Shown: positions 1 to 8,124, counted from the first letter of the stretch. The stretch is 8,740 nucleotides of DNA from Exiguobacterium sp. AM39-5BH (GCF_003467445.1 NZ_QSGS01000026.1:1-8740); one strand, 5' to 3'. Made by a program: numbers and translations. Notes: generated by a model not told the origin, from the letters alone.

Positions 1-54
1 GTAAACGCGGTGCGCTCTCTTTGTCATGTCTAATGTTCTCCTCGTGTTCATAAT

Positions 55-900
55 TTGTTTCAGTCTAATCGACCTCTTCATTTATGTCCAATTGAGTGTA
101 GCCCATCCATGTTGGCGAATGCCAAAGCCGTGACACTTGCCCATGAGATTGATTCAGAGAACAAAGTGGGGATGATGTATAATGGCCACTTCGCATATCC
201 GAACTCCCCAGACCCAGGTGACGTCCAACGAACTGAGGAATTCATGCATAAAATGCAGTACTACTGTGAAGTACTTTGTCGTGGCAAATATCCGAACTAC
301 ATTAAAAAAGAATTAGAGCGCGAGAATATCTCTTTGCCGTTTGAAGAAGGAGACGCCGATACATTGTATCGCGGTCCTGTCGATTTTATTTCATATAGCT
401 ATTACTTAACACACGTTATCGGCAAGGAGTCGCCTCTCGAATTCTCTGGTTTGAATGGCGTGAAGACAGGCTATCGAAACCAGTATGTGGAGCAAAGCGA
501 ATGGGGATGGAGTATCAATCCGAAAGGCTTGCGCTATTCTTTAAATTATCTATATGATCGATATCAGTTGCCACTTATGATTGTTGAAAACGGTCTCGGG
601 GCCGTTGATGAACTCACCTCAGATAAGAAAGTTCATGACGACTATCGTATCGCCTATCTACGGGATCATATTGAAGAGATGAAAAAAGCAGTTTCCATCG
701 ACGGGGTGCCTTTACTCGGTTACATGGCATGGGGACCAATCGATTTAATTGCAGCAAGTACAGGAGAAATGAAGAAGCGGTATGGGTTCATCTATGTAGA
801 CTTGGACGACGAAGGGAACGGGACCCTAGAACGGATAAAAAAAGATTCGTTCTACTGGTATAAAAAAGTCATAGCTTCAAATGGAGATGATCTGACTTGA
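55..900 (+). pseudogene. GH1 6-phospho-beta-glucosidase, C-terminal remnant
   Basis: Family enzymes hydrolyse phosphorylated beta-glucosides in the cytoplasm after PTS uptake. Counting from the TTG at 55, GH1 similarity begins only near residue 19 (MLANAKAV). The nucleophile Glu is E178 in IVENGLG. The WG at 226-227 and S235, K241 and Y243 (STGEMKKRYG) match the phosphate-binding region of 6-phospho-enzymes. The acid/base Glu (normally TFNE) and roughly the first 200 residues of a usual 470-480 are not in frame. The TTG has no ribosome binding site, and all three forward frames upstream contain stops. Around 101-112, 'gcccatccatgttg' reads AH then, one base out of phase, MLANA; GH1 proteins normally have AHH-x-L there, so one base seems to be missing. 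The rest of the gene would lie left of the window. The neighbouring licT is also broken, which supports decay rather than sequencing error. An intact shorter product is unlikely to be an active enzyme. Confidence 0.8.
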
Positions 901-919
901 ATTAAGACGGAGGTATGGA

Positions 920-1773
920 ATGATTCGTATCAAAAAAGTATTAAATTCAAGTGTCGTGATTGTCGAGGACAAATCAAAGCTTGAGTACATTTTAATTGGA
1001 AAAGGAATTGGTTTCGGGCAGAAAGTCGGAAATGTTGTCGCTCCACCTGAAGCCTCCCAAATGTTCATACCCACTGACGATGTCCGTATTAAAGAGTTCA
1101 TAGGACTGGTGACTGAAATTCCTCCTGAATTCGTCGAGATCACTCGAGAAATCGTTGCATATGCTGAGGAAAAGCTAGCTACAAAGCTCAATGCCGGTAT
1201 CTTTTTAACACTGCCAGACCACCTTCACTTTGCGGTAAAACGTTATTATAAAGGTATTACTATCAGCAACCGTGTATTTTGGGAAATTCGAAACTATTAT
1301 CCACAAGAATTCAAGATTGGAAATTATGCGGTCAAGCTCATGAATGAACGGTTCAAGATTGAATTACCTATGAAGAGGCCGCAAATATTGCTTTTCATAT
1401 TATCAACGCGCAAGGAGAAAGAGAAGAAACACGTGATGGCATGCGCTACGCCAAGATGATTGGGAGTATTGTGAACCTTATTCGATATGCTTACAATATT
1501 GAATCCGATGAAGAAGATATTCATTATTCATGATTCATCACACATGTGAAATATTTCGCTGAACGCTTTTATGCTGGAAAAATATTGAATGAAGAATCCG
1601 ATCAACTATTTGAACAGATTGCGAACATCTACCCAAAGGCCATGAATGGTTCATTCAAAGTACGGGACTACCTTAAACAGTTGCACGGTGTGACAATTCC
1701 TAATGAGGAACTAGCTTATCTAGCCGTTCATATTCATCGACTGACAACTAATATGGATTTGAATAAACAATAA
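920..1773 (+). pseudogene. licT: BglG/LicT-family transcriptional antiterminator, broken by frameshift and nonsense codon
   Basis: The family binds a ribonucleic antiterminator hairpin and lets PTS beta-glucoside operons be transcribed; activity is set by phosphorylation of PRD histidines. The start ATG at 920 follows GGAGGT and lies 20 bases after the GH1 stop, so the two were an operon. Residues 1-55 are the CAT RNA-binding domain (IKKVLNSSVVIVED, GKGIGFGQK). PRD1 follows with H101 and H103 (DHLHF). At 1368-1369 one base is missing ('gaattacctatgaagag'), so the frame runs to an artificial stop at 1457-1459. The restored frame from 1369 reads YEEAANIAFHI with H160. It then meets TGA at 1531-1533, where the family has Arg in the RF(I/V)TH motif (CGA to TGA would be one transition). 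PRD2 then continues with H209, H271 and H273 to TAA at 1771. The repaired length is 284 codons, normal for LicT. LicT rather than SacT or BglG is a judgement from similarity. Confidence 0.9.
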
Positions 1774-1784
1774 CTTTCTTAATT

Positions 1785-1817
1785 ACCTGGTTTTTTTTGA
1801 CGAAGACCAGGTTTTTT
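1785..1817 (+). terminator. Intrinsic terminator of the bgl remnant
   Basis: ACCTGGT (1785-1791) pairs with ACCAGGT (1806-1812). The stem can be extended by weak T-A and T-G pairs, and a run of six T's occupies 1812-1817. It starts 12 bases after the licT stop. There is no T tract on the other strand, so it works only for + transcripts. Confidence 0.8.
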
Positions 1818-1946
1818 CTATACTGAACAAAAAAATATCCATTTTTTATAATCGAGCAGCTATAGGCCGCATGAAATATGTGTGTTTTTCACCACTGATT
1901 CGATTTCTTTAGATCGGCGTGACGGGCTCCTTTAATAACTTTTTCA

Positions 1947-1983
1947 GAAAAGATAAAAGGAAAGAACAACTTTGCTCTTTCCT
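1947..1983 (-). terminator. Intrinsic terminator downstream of the MATE gene and copper cluster
   Basis: AGGAAAGA (1958-1965) pairs with TCTTTCCT (1976-1983) around a 10-base loop. On the - strand the stem is followed by TTTTATCTTTT, a T-rich tract. It lies 18 bases past the transporter stop, at the end of the - strand gene run. Between it and the + terminator (1818-1946) I see no gene. Confidence 0.65.
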
Positions 1984-2000
1984 ACAATTTCAGCCAAGTG

Positions 2001-3422
2001 TTAATAATTATTTATACATCGCACGTCTTCATGCTTAGTTTTGGGATGACAGGGCTTCTGCGGTTCGGATTCCACTACAATCCAACGCCCTCGGCTGAAT
2101 TGAATCCAAAGGACGATCGCCTTAAAGACGATGTCTAGACCGATGGCGATCCACACTCCTGCAATGCCCATCTGCATCTGAATCGCCAATACATATACTG
2201 CCCCAGTCCGGATCACCCACATACCGATCGTGGTCAGATACATTGGAAACTTCGTATTGTTCGCTCCTTGGAATCCACCGGTCAATACAAGGACAACTGC
2301 TAGGAAAGGCTGGAAGACCGCTGCTATTTTTAACGCGACATCGATGTCTTTGATGACTTGGGGATCGTCGGTGAAAAGTGAACCTGCCCATCCTCCGAAG
2401 AAGAATAAAACGACCCCGAATAAGGACATGAAGCCCATCGCCATGAACGTGCTCAATCTGGCATATTCTTTGGCGGTCTCGTGGTCTCCCGCTCCGATGT
2501 TGCGACCGACGAGAATGGTTGCTGCTGTCGCGAAACCATATGCCAACATATAAGAGAACACCTCTAGATTCCCTGCAATTTGATGCGCGGCGAAGGTGTT
2601 CGTCCCGAGTACCACGATGAATCCGAAATACACGATCTGTCCGGCTCTCATGACCAATCGCTCGATAGCCGCCGGGCTTCCAAGGTTCACGAGCTCCAAC
2701 TGGTGTTCGAGATCCGGTCTCCAGAAATCTTTCCTGAAGGCGATGACTTCCGTCTTACGAATATAGTTCATCAATAAGAGCGTCCCGACGAGCCGGGCGA
2801 TGACGGTCGCGAGTGCCGCTCCGACGAGACCAAGTTCGGGGATGATCCAAAAACCGAAAATCAACATATAGTCGAGCACAATATTGACGACATTGATGAC
2901 GATGCTCACCTTCATCGGTGATTTTGTATCTCCCGCACCTCGTAAGATACTACTGAGCACAAACATCAATGCCATCACGATCGATGGGATCCCGACAATT
3001 TTGAAGTAGGTGCTACCAGCTTCTAAAACGTCATTCTCCACCCCCATCAACCGCAGGAGAGGCTCAGCGAAAAATAGCGTCACGACCCCAAAGGTCACCC
3101 CGACCACGACAGATAGGACGATGGCCTGCTGCGCGATATGTCTCGCGCGCTCGATTCGTTCTGCGCCTAAGTTATTGGCGACATAAACGTTTACTGCCAC
3201 ACCGATTGCCATAAAGACAGCAAAGTAGATGGCGAGGATGGCATTCGTCACTCCTACCGCTGACACTTCTGCTAGGCCGATTCTTGAGACGAACAGCGTA
3301 TCGACAAATCCGAGCAACGTTTGGAAAAAATTCTCGGCAACCGCTGGTAACGCGAGTAGAAGGATGAATTTCATCTTGGTTTTTCGATCACCATGAGTGT
3401 CCAGCCGCTCACTTTCTATCAT
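2001..3422 (-). CDS. MATE-family multidrug efflux transporter
   Basis: This is a predicted 12-helix cation-coupled (Na+ or H+) exporter of the cytoplasmic membrane, 473 residues, a normal MATE length. The first MatE half begins with LPAVAENFF (25-33) and carries a membrane-embedded Asp in GFVDTLFVSR (D41) and LRGAGDTKSPM (160-170). The second half has the equivalent GGFQGANNTKFPM (382-394), the usual repeat signature of the family. The ATG at 3422 is preceded by AAGGAGAGG (3429-3437), which fixes the start. It is the last gene of the co-oriented copper cluster, 79 bases after the His-rich gene and behind a hairpin that may only partly stop transcription, so co-expression is possible but unproven. 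The substrate cannot be read from sequence. The hydrophilic C-terminal tail holds C458, H459, H464 and C469, which is uncommon. Confidence 0.93.
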   Translation of the reverse strand: MIESERLDTHGDRKTKMKFILLLALPAVAENFFQTLLGFVDTLFVSRIGLAEVSAVGVTNAILAIYFAVFMAIGVAVNVYVANNLGAERIERARHIAQQAIVLSVVVGVTFGVVTLFFAEPLLRLMGVENDVLEAGSTYFKIVGIPSIVMALMFVLSSILRGAGDTKSPMKVSIVINVVNIVLDYMLIFGFWIIPELGLVGAALATVIARLVGTLLLMNYIRKTEVIAFRKDFWRPDLEHQLELVNLGSPAAIERLVMRAGQIVYFGFIVVLGTNTFAAHQIAGNLEVFSYMLAYGFATAATILVGRNIGAGDHETAKEYARLSTFMAMGFMSLFGVVLFFFGGWAGSLFTDDPQVIKDIDVALKIAAVFQPFLAVVLVLTGGFQGANNTKFPMYLTTIGMWVIRTGAVYVLAIQMQMGIAGVWIAIGLDIVFKAIVLWIQFSRGRWIVVESEPQKPCHPKTKHEDVRCINNY

Positions 3423-3465
3423 CTGAGTCCTCTCCTTCGAAAATTATGCTTACAACGATTACAGG

Positions 3466-3495
3466 AAAGCGACCCAACGAGGAACCATGGGTCGC
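3466..3495 (-). terminator. Hairpin between His-rich gene and MATE gene, possible weak terminator
   Basis: GCGACCCA (3469-3476) pairs with TGGGTCGC (3488-3495), an 8-bp GC-rich stem with an 11-base loop. On the - strand it is followed by TTTCCTGT, only a short T run. It could attenuate rather than end transcription into the MATE gene. A possible -10 (CATAAT) lies just downstream on the - strand, but I found no good -35. Confidence 0.4.
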
Positions 3496-3501
3496 TCATG
3501 G

Positions 3502-4179
3502 TCAATCTGAGACACGAATGACGAAAGGATAGGTGTGCACAGTCCCATGGAACTGGAATTCGGCCCAGACCTTGTATAGGCCAGGTTTATGGAAGACCGT
3601 CTCAAATTCCGTCGTATCATGAGAAGAAGGATGCACATGGATAAACTGTTCTCCGGCTTCATCCAAGATGACGACATGACCAAGTGCTCCAAGGTATGGC
3701 TCCGGGTTACTTTCTTTGGTGTCATAGCTGAAGACAGTCGGGACATGCGCTTTTAAAGAGTCAATCGACAGCTCGACGGTATGACCTTCGATCGTCTTCG
3801 TCAGACGCTCATCCACTTTAAGTGACGATTCGATAGAGGAAGAGGACTGATGATCAATCTGTAAGTGAACCGGCTTCACTTGATATGCCAGTCCCTTAGG
3901 CTGAATATCCACGAAGAGTTTATACGCCCCTGAATCAAGTTGGACGGGGTGCTCGAATCGACCCTCACCCTTTTTAAACGGATGGAGGTGTCGGTACTCA
4001 GTTAGGTCTTCGTTCACGAGAATCAAATGGAATTCCTTTTCATGGCTGACTTCGAGTTCCGGGGCTTGCTGATGTTGATCCTTTAACTCGATACTGATGT
4101 TCCCGAATTCATATTTAGCTTCTACAGACACTTCATTTCCCGTCAAGTTCTTCATATGATGATGTCCATGGTCTTTCAC
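3502..4179 (-). CDS. His-rich protein with two HxHP beta-sandwich-like modules, copper-cluster associated
   Basis: I do not recognise a named family. The GTG at 4179 is chosen because AAAGGAG (4188-4194) lies 8 bases upstream; an in-frame GTG at 4188 overlaps that site. This gives 225 residues with 21 His and no Cys. The N-terminus is HGHHHM (residues 4-9). Two similar modules follow. In the first, H51 lies 13 residues before HLHP (64-67), followed by GAYKLFVD (84-91). In the second, H168 lies 13 residues before HVHP (181-184), followed by GLYKVWAE (200-207). The matching spacing points to an internal duplication. Alternating beta-strand pattern suggests a CopC- or FixH-like sandwich, which is inference. 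There is no signal peptide, lipobox or membrane helix, so a cytoplasmic location is predicted. The position behind copper genes and the His content suggest metal binding or storage. Confidence 0.85.
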   Translation of the reverse strand: MKDHGHHHMKNLTGNEVSVEAKYEFGNISIELKDQHQQAPELEVSHEKEFHLILVNEDLTEYRHLHPFKKGEGRFEHPVQLDSGAYKLFVDIQPKGLAYQVKPVHLQIDHQSSSSIESSLKVDERLTKTIEGHTVELSIDSLKAHVPTVFSYDTKESNPEPYLGALGHVVILDEAGEQFIHVHPSSHDTTEFETVFHKPGLYKVWAEFQFHGTVHTYPFVIRVSD

Positions 4180-4229
4180 GTTTAACACTCCTTTGTGTAG
4201 TCCTTGATCGCACCGTCACTCGACCTCCA

Positions 4230-4472
4230 TTACTTGCAGCAAGAACAACCGATTTTAACGGTCGCCTCCGTTACCTCGTAGCCAGTCTCTTGAATTGCGG
4301 TTTCAATCTCAGAAAGTGTGAGTTGGCTTTCATCGAACGTCACGTCCACCTCTCCCGCCGAAAGATTGACCTTCACTGATTCAATACCCGCTAACTTTCC
4401 AACGTGTCCTTCAATCTTATTGATACAAGATCCACAAGACATACCCGCTACCTGAAATGTTGATTTTTTCAT
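4230..4472 (-). CDS. Small HMA-domain metal-binding protein with CSCC tail (second CopZ-like protein)
   Basis: An 80-residue single heavy-metal-associated domain of ferredoxin-like fold. MSCGSC (11-16) is the MxCxxC metal loop, and the GYEV motif (64-67) closes the domain. A typical CopZ ends about there. This one continues with a tail ending GCSCCK, with C76, C78 and C79, adding three possible Cu(I) ligands. The start ATG at 4472 follows CAGGAGGAAC, a strong ribosome binding site. It lies 142 bases after the glutaredoxin-like gene and 50 bases before the His-rich gene, all on one strand. It differs from CopZ at 7383-7598, which has MSCAHC and no tail, so it is probably not a simple redundant copy. 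Roles could be a chaperone for CopA or for another target, or a Cu(I) buffer. Specificity for copper rather than Zn, Hg or Cd is inferred from context. Confidence 0.88.
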   Translation of the reverse strand: MKKSTFQVAGMSCGSCINKIEGHVGKLAGIESVKVNLSAGEVDVTFDESQLTLSEIETAIQETGYEVTEATVKIGCSCCK

Positions 4473-4511
4473 TATATGTTCCTCCTGATTATTTAATTAC
4501 CATACATGGGT

Positions 4512-4543
4512 AGGGTGTAAAAGTATCGATTTTTTTACACCCT
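4512..4543. repeat. Perfect 11-bp inverted repeat upstream of the CSCC HMA gene
   Basis: AGGGTGTAAAA (4512-4522) is the exact reverse complement of TTTTACACCCT (4533-4543), with a 10-base loop. Neither strand has a T tract after the stem, so it does not look like an ordinary terminator. It sits in the 142-base gap between the glutaredoxin-like gene and the second HMA gene. It abuts a weak TACC-N7-GGTA dyad (4498-4512). It could be an operator or an mRNA processing or stability hairpin. Confidence 0.55.
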
Positions 4544-4614
4544 CGCCACCTTATGTTCGTGTCCCTCATTGCGCGACACGCTTTCAACAGGTTCTGAGAG
4601 TGAGCTATCGTTGC

Positions 4615-4890
4615 TTATCGTAGCAATGTTAGAATCTCCTCTTTGTTGTTCTCGAAGCCAACAAAGTACTTCACTACTCTTCTTTTTCTGAGCATCCCTT
4701 TTTTGTAGAAGACAAACAGTGGTACGATTCGATTCCCTGATATCACTACCATTTCTTGTTCAAGGTCAAGGTTCGCACCCACATCTTTGTTCACATAAGG
4801 GACTGTGGTTGTTTTTAAATATTTTTTGGCATCCTGACAATCTGAACACGTCGGACGCGTGTAAAGCTCGAGCTGTAGGGCTGTATCCAT
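4615..4890 (-). CDS. Glutaredoxin-like thiol-disulfide protein
   Basis: A 91-residue thioredoxin-fold protein of glutaredoxin size. It opens with a beta-strand (LQLELYTRP, 6-13) and the redox motif CSDC (C15, C18), followed by a helix QDAKKYL. The VP at 56-57 is the cis-proline element that faces the active site. These features match small glutaredoxin or NrdH-like proteins that reduce disulfides or bind thiols in the cytoplasm. The ATG at 4890 has AAGGAGGG upstream. The gene begins 14 bases after the copA stop, so it almost certainly shares the copA transcript. Copper oxidises and binds protein thiols, so a reductase or a Cu(I)-binding CxxC protein fits the setting; that role is inference. 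The basic stretch RKRR (68-71) after the cis-Pro strand is unusual for a glutaredoxin. Confidence 0.85.
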   Translation of the reverse strand: MDTALQLELYTRPTCSDCQDAKKYLKTTTVPYVNKDVGANLDLEQEMVVISGNRIVPLFVFYKKGMLRKRRVVKYFVGFENNKEEILTLLR

Positions 4891-4904
4891 CCCACTCCCT
4901 CCTT

Positions 4905-7364
4905 TTATTTGATCATCGAAGGCTTGAATCGTTTTAAACGGAGTGCGTTCACCAGGACCGAGACTGAGCTTAAACTCATGGCCGCTCCGGCAAGTATCGG
5001 GTTCAACAAGGGCCCGCCGAGTAGATAAACAATCCCCATCGCAAACGGGATACCCATGACATTATAGGCAAATGCCCAAAACAGGTTCTGTTTGATGTTG
5101 CGGATGGTTGACTTGCTCAATTCGACAGCTGTAGGTACATCCATCAAATCGCTTCGCATCAAGACGATGTCTGCAGATTCGATCGCAACGTCAGTACCCG
5201 AACCGATCGCGATTCCGATGTCTGCTTGGGCCAAGGCTGGTGCGTCATTGATTCCATCACCGACCATTGCGACCTTCTTCCCTTCGGCCTGTAACTTCTT
5301 CACTTCGTTCGCTTTATCTTCAGGTAACACTTCACTCAGTACCCGATCGATCCCGACCTGTCTCGCAATCGCCATGGCCGTACCTTTGTTGTCTCCGGTG
5401 ATCATGGCTACTTCGATACCCATTCGTTGAAGTTTCTGAATGGCTTTACGACTGTTTTCTTTGACGGTGTCTGCGACAGCGATGATCCCTGCGATTTGTT
5501 GGTCAATCGCGATATACATCGGCGTCTTGCCTTGGTGTGCGAGTTTGTCTGAAGCGCCTTCAAGGACATCCAGTGAGATGCCGCGGTCTTTTATCAATTT
5601 TCTGTTTCCGGCAAGCAAGACTTTTCCGTCGATCAGTACTTCGATCCCGTGCCCTGGGATGGCTTCAAAACGATCGATATCCATGACACGCATCATTCTG
5701 TCCTCTGCCGCTCTTACGATTGCTTCGCCCAATGGATGTTCAGACCCTTTTTCAGCGGAAGCGGTCAAGCGTAACAACTCATCTTCTTGATGTCCATTCA
5801 CTGTCACGATATCTGTCACTTTCGGTTTTCCTTCAGTAATCGTCCCTGTCTTGTCGAACACGATCGTCTGGACTTTATGGGTCGTCTCCAAGGCGCCGCC
5901 ACTCTTGATCAACACACCATTCTCAGCACCTTTGCCCGTACCCACCATGATTGCTGTTGGTGTGGCCAAACCTAGTGCACAAGGGCAGGCGATGACCAAT
6001 ACTGAAATCGTGATCGTCAAGGCGAAGAGGCCGGTCTGACCGCCTAAATACCATGCAATTCCTGAAAGGATCGCGACGACGATGACAATCGGTACAAAGT
6101 ATCCGGAGATGATATCGGCCAGTTTTGCGATAGGAGCTCGAGAGCCCTGTGCATCCTCGACCAATTTGATGATTTGAGATAGCGCTGTATCCTTACCGAC
6201 TTTCGTGGCTCGGTATTGGATGATCCCGTTCTTGTTGATGCTGGCACCGATGACTTGAGCACCCACATTTTTTTCAACAGGGATACTTTCACCGGTCAGC
6301 ATGGATTCGTCTACAGACGTATTACCTGATAGAACCACGCCATCCACCGGAATCTTCTCACCAGGCTTTACGATAATCGTGTCGCCGACGATGACTTCGT
6401 CGATTGATACTTCTAACTCTTGTCCGTTGCGGACGACCTTTGCCGTCTTAGGTGCCAGTCCCATCAATTTTTCAATCGCTTCGGATGTTTTACCCATCGA
6501 CCGGACTTCAAGATATTTACCTAATGTGATCAGCGTGAGAATGACTGCGGCTGTCTCATAGTAGAGGCTATTCACGTATCCCTCATAACCTGAGAGGATA
6601 GCCATGGTGGCACCGACGCTATAGAAGAAGGCTGCGCTCGTCCCTAGGGCGACAAGTGAATCCATATTCGGATGCCCTCGGAACAATGTCTTAAATCCGA
6701 CGGAGAAGAATTTCCATCCGAACAACATCACTGGGATGGTCATCATGAGCTGCAAGACAGCGAACAATTCTGGGTTCATCGTTGGATGCAATGCCATCGG
6801 TAGGGGTAGGCCGATCATATGCCCCATCGCCACATAGAGTAATGGAATCGTGAAAATCGCCGACCCTACAAATCGGTTCCACATCGATTGAATTTTTTTC
6901 AGTTTCTTTTCTTTCTCGGTATCTTGACTATCCGCTGATTCTTGATCTTCTCTTGCCTCATATCCGGCGTTTGCCACCACTCGGACGACATCTGATACAG
7001 TCACCAGCTGAGGATCATATCGAATGACTAATTTTTCTGTCGCCAGGTTCACATTCGACTCAGTCACACCCACCATTTTCCTCGTGGCCTTCTCAATCGT
7101 CTGCACACACGAGGCACAAGTCATCCCTGTGATGACAAATGATCTTTGCTCGGTCTCGGTTGAGGCCTTGTAGCCAGCCTTCTCGACGGTCGTCTGAATA
7201 TCCAGCGGCGAGATTTTCGTCTCATCGTAATGAATGCTCAATTTCCCAGTCGCTAGGTTGACGTTGGAGGTCACTACGCCAGGCAATTTTTTTGTTGCTT
7301 TTTCAACTGTCTGAACGCAGGACGCACAGGTCATCCCTTCCACGGCAAATGTCTTACTCTCCAT
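4905..7364 (-). CDS. copA: CopA, Cu(I)-exporting P1B-type ATPase
   Basis: A membrane pump that uses ATP to export Cu(I) from the cytoplasm. It has 819 residues, normal for the two-HMA form. Two N-terminal HMA domains carry MTCASC at 11-16 and 81-86. The actuator loop has TGES (357-360). The transport site is CPC (460-462) in the sixth helix, with Y767 N768 in the seventh and M796-x-x-S799 in the eighth. This CPC/YN/MxxxS set is the signature of the Cu(I)-specific P1B-1 group. The phosphorylated Asp is D504 in DKTGT, the nucleotide-domain HP is H543-P544, and GDGIND spans 702-707. All are intact. The ATG at 7364 follows GGAGGT and lies 18 bases after copZ, so the two are co-transcribed. Control by CopY through the boxes upstream of copY is expected. 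Confidence 0.98.
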   Translation of the reverse strand: MESKTFAVEGMTCASCVQTVEKATKKLPGVVTSNVNLATGKLSIHYDETKISPLDIQTTVEKAGYKASTETEQRSFVITGMTCASCVQTIEKATRKMVGVTESNVNLATEKLVIRYDPQLVTVSDVVRVVANAGYEAREDQESADSQDTEKEKKLKKIQSMWNRFVGSAIFTIPLLYVAMGHMIGLPLPMALHPTMNPELFAVLQLMMTIPVMLFGWKFFSVGFKTLFRGHPNMDSLVALGTSAAFFYSVGATMAILSGYEGYVNSLYYETAAVILTLITLGKYLEVRSMGKTSEAIEKLMGLAPKTAKVVRNGQELEVSIDEVIVGDTIIVKPGEKIPVDGVVLSGNTSVDESMLTGESIPVEKNVGAQVIGASINKNGIIQYRATKVGKDTALSQIIKLVEDAQGSRAPIAKLADIISGYFVPIVIVVAILSGIAWYLGGQTGLFALTITISVLVIACPCALGLATPTAIMVGTGKGAENGVLIKSGGALETTHKVQTIVFDKTGTITEGKPKVTDIVTVNGHQEDELLRLTASAEKGSEHPLGEAIVRAAEDRMMRVMDIDRFEAIPGHGIEVLIDGKVLLAGNRKLIKDRGISLDVLEGASDKLAHQGKTPMYIAIDQQIAGIIAVADTVKENSRKAIQKLQRMGIEVAMITGDNKGTAMAIARQVGIDRVLSEVLPEDKANEVKKLQAEGKKVAMVGDGINDAPALAQADIGIAIGSGTDVAIESADIVLMRSDLMDVPTAVELSKSTIRNIKQNLFWAFAYNVMGIPFAMGIVYLLGGPLLNPILAGAAMSLSSVSVLVNALRLKRFKPSMIK

Positions 7365-7382
7365 ATCGTCTTACCTCCATTA

Positions 7383-7598
7383 TTATTGGGCTGATTCGAC
7401 TTCGTAACCGACCTCGCCCACAACTTCTTTAAATTCATTCACATCTAGTCGTGTTTCATCGTACTTCACTTTTGCAATGCCTTTCTTTAAGTTGACTTTC
7501 GCACTTTCAACCCCATTCAGACCTTCAAGTGCTGACTCGACTTTGTTGACACAATGAGCGCATGACATACCTTTAATCGTTAAAATCGTTTTTTTCAT
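7383..7598 (-). CDS. copZ: CopZ copper chaperone
   Basis: A 71-residue HMA protein that binds Cu(I) in the cytoplasm and, in the family, passes it to CopA and to the CopY repressor. MSCAHC (11-16) is the MxCxxC loop, and GYEVESA closes the fold at the C-terminus. The start is ATG 7598, with AGGAGG (7608-7613) nine bases upstream. A longer reading from 7628 would add ten residues encoded across that ribosome binding site, so it is rejected. The gene sits 45 bases after copY and 18 bases before copA, the usual CopY-Z-A layout. Sequence is compatible with copper; the context makes it nearly certain. Confidence 0.95.
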   Translation of the reverse strand: MKKTILTIKGMSCAHCVNKVESALEGLNGVESAKVNLKKGIAKVKYDETRLDVNEFKEVVGEVGYEVESAQ

Positions 7599-7643
7599 CT
7601 TGAGTCTCCTCCTATTCACTACATTCATGACATCATTTCAAAC

Positions 7644-8102
7644 TCAATGTCTGGATCCACAAGAATGGTCCTGACATCTGCATTGACCCGGGGTACAGGT
7701 GCATGGAATGTCCTCCACCGCTTCACTTTCCTTCATCTCAAGGATTTTTTTGAGATTCTCGATATCCTGTACACTCAGTGTCGCCTGTGTGATCATCGTT
7801 CCGATTGTGTTACCGACATCCCTGTCACAGATATGATCGAGTAGATCGTGTAACGTCTCTCTGATGACGTCACCTTCAACGACGTTCGCGGAGTAGATGA
7901 ATTTCTTCCCCTCGGCCTCGGTTGAGAGCATCCCTTTTTTCACGAGCCTTCCAATGAATGTCTTCGTCGTCGCAGGCTTCCAGCTCATCTTCTTTTCCAA
8001 TACCTCGATGATTTCTTTACTGGTCACGTGATTTTGGGCCCAAACGATACGCATGACTTCCCATTCTGAATCCGTGATTTGTTTTTCGACATGTCCAGCC
8101 AT
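7644..8102 (-). CDS. copY: CopY-type copper-responsive repressor (BlaI/MecI family)
   Basis: A 152-residue winged-helix repressor. The N-terminal half carries the BlaI/MecI DNA-binding fold: ITDSEWEVMRIVWA (9-22), then TSKEIIEVL, W41 and TTKTFIGRLVKKG, with the wing near EGKKFIYSA. The middle is the dimerisation helix region. The C-terminus has C134-x-C136-x4-C141-x-C143, the CxCxxxxCxC motif that in CopY holds zinc in the DNA-bound state and Cu(I) on release. An extra C148 follows. The start is ATG 8102, seven bases after GGAGGT; a TTG at 8117 overlaps that site and is rejected. It is the first gene of copYZA and has two cop-box palindromes in its promoter, so it should repress itself and the genes downstream. 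Confidence 0.96.
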   Translation of the reverse strand: MAGHVEKQITDSEWEVMRIVWAQNHVTSKEIIEVLEKKMSWKPATTKTFIGRLVKKGMLSTEAEGKKFIYSANVVEGDVIRETLHDLLDHICDRDVGNTIGTMITQATLSVQDIENLKKILEMKESEAVEDIPCTCTPGQCRCQDHSCGSRH

Positions 8103-8124
8103 TTGTCTAACCTCCAAATTTTAA

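Noticed and set aside
2122..2391. Reading frames overlapping the MATE and copA genes in other frames (for example 2122-2391, 5092-5430, 6044-6292)
   Set aside because: They lie inside intact well-identified genes, have low-complexity or unnatural translations and no ribosome binding sites.
4559..4580. CGTGTC/GACACG dyad as a terminator after the glutaredoxin-like gene
   Set aside because: Only a 6-bp stem with no T tract on either strand.
4719..4937. Open frame on the + strand across the glutaredoxin-like gene
   Set aside because: It is antisense to a gene with a clear redox motif and ribosome binding site; its own translation shows no family features.
7599..7628. Longer CopZ starting at 7628
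   Set aside because: The extra ten residues are encoded by the AGGAGG site and leader; CopZ proteins begin at the MKK-type start.
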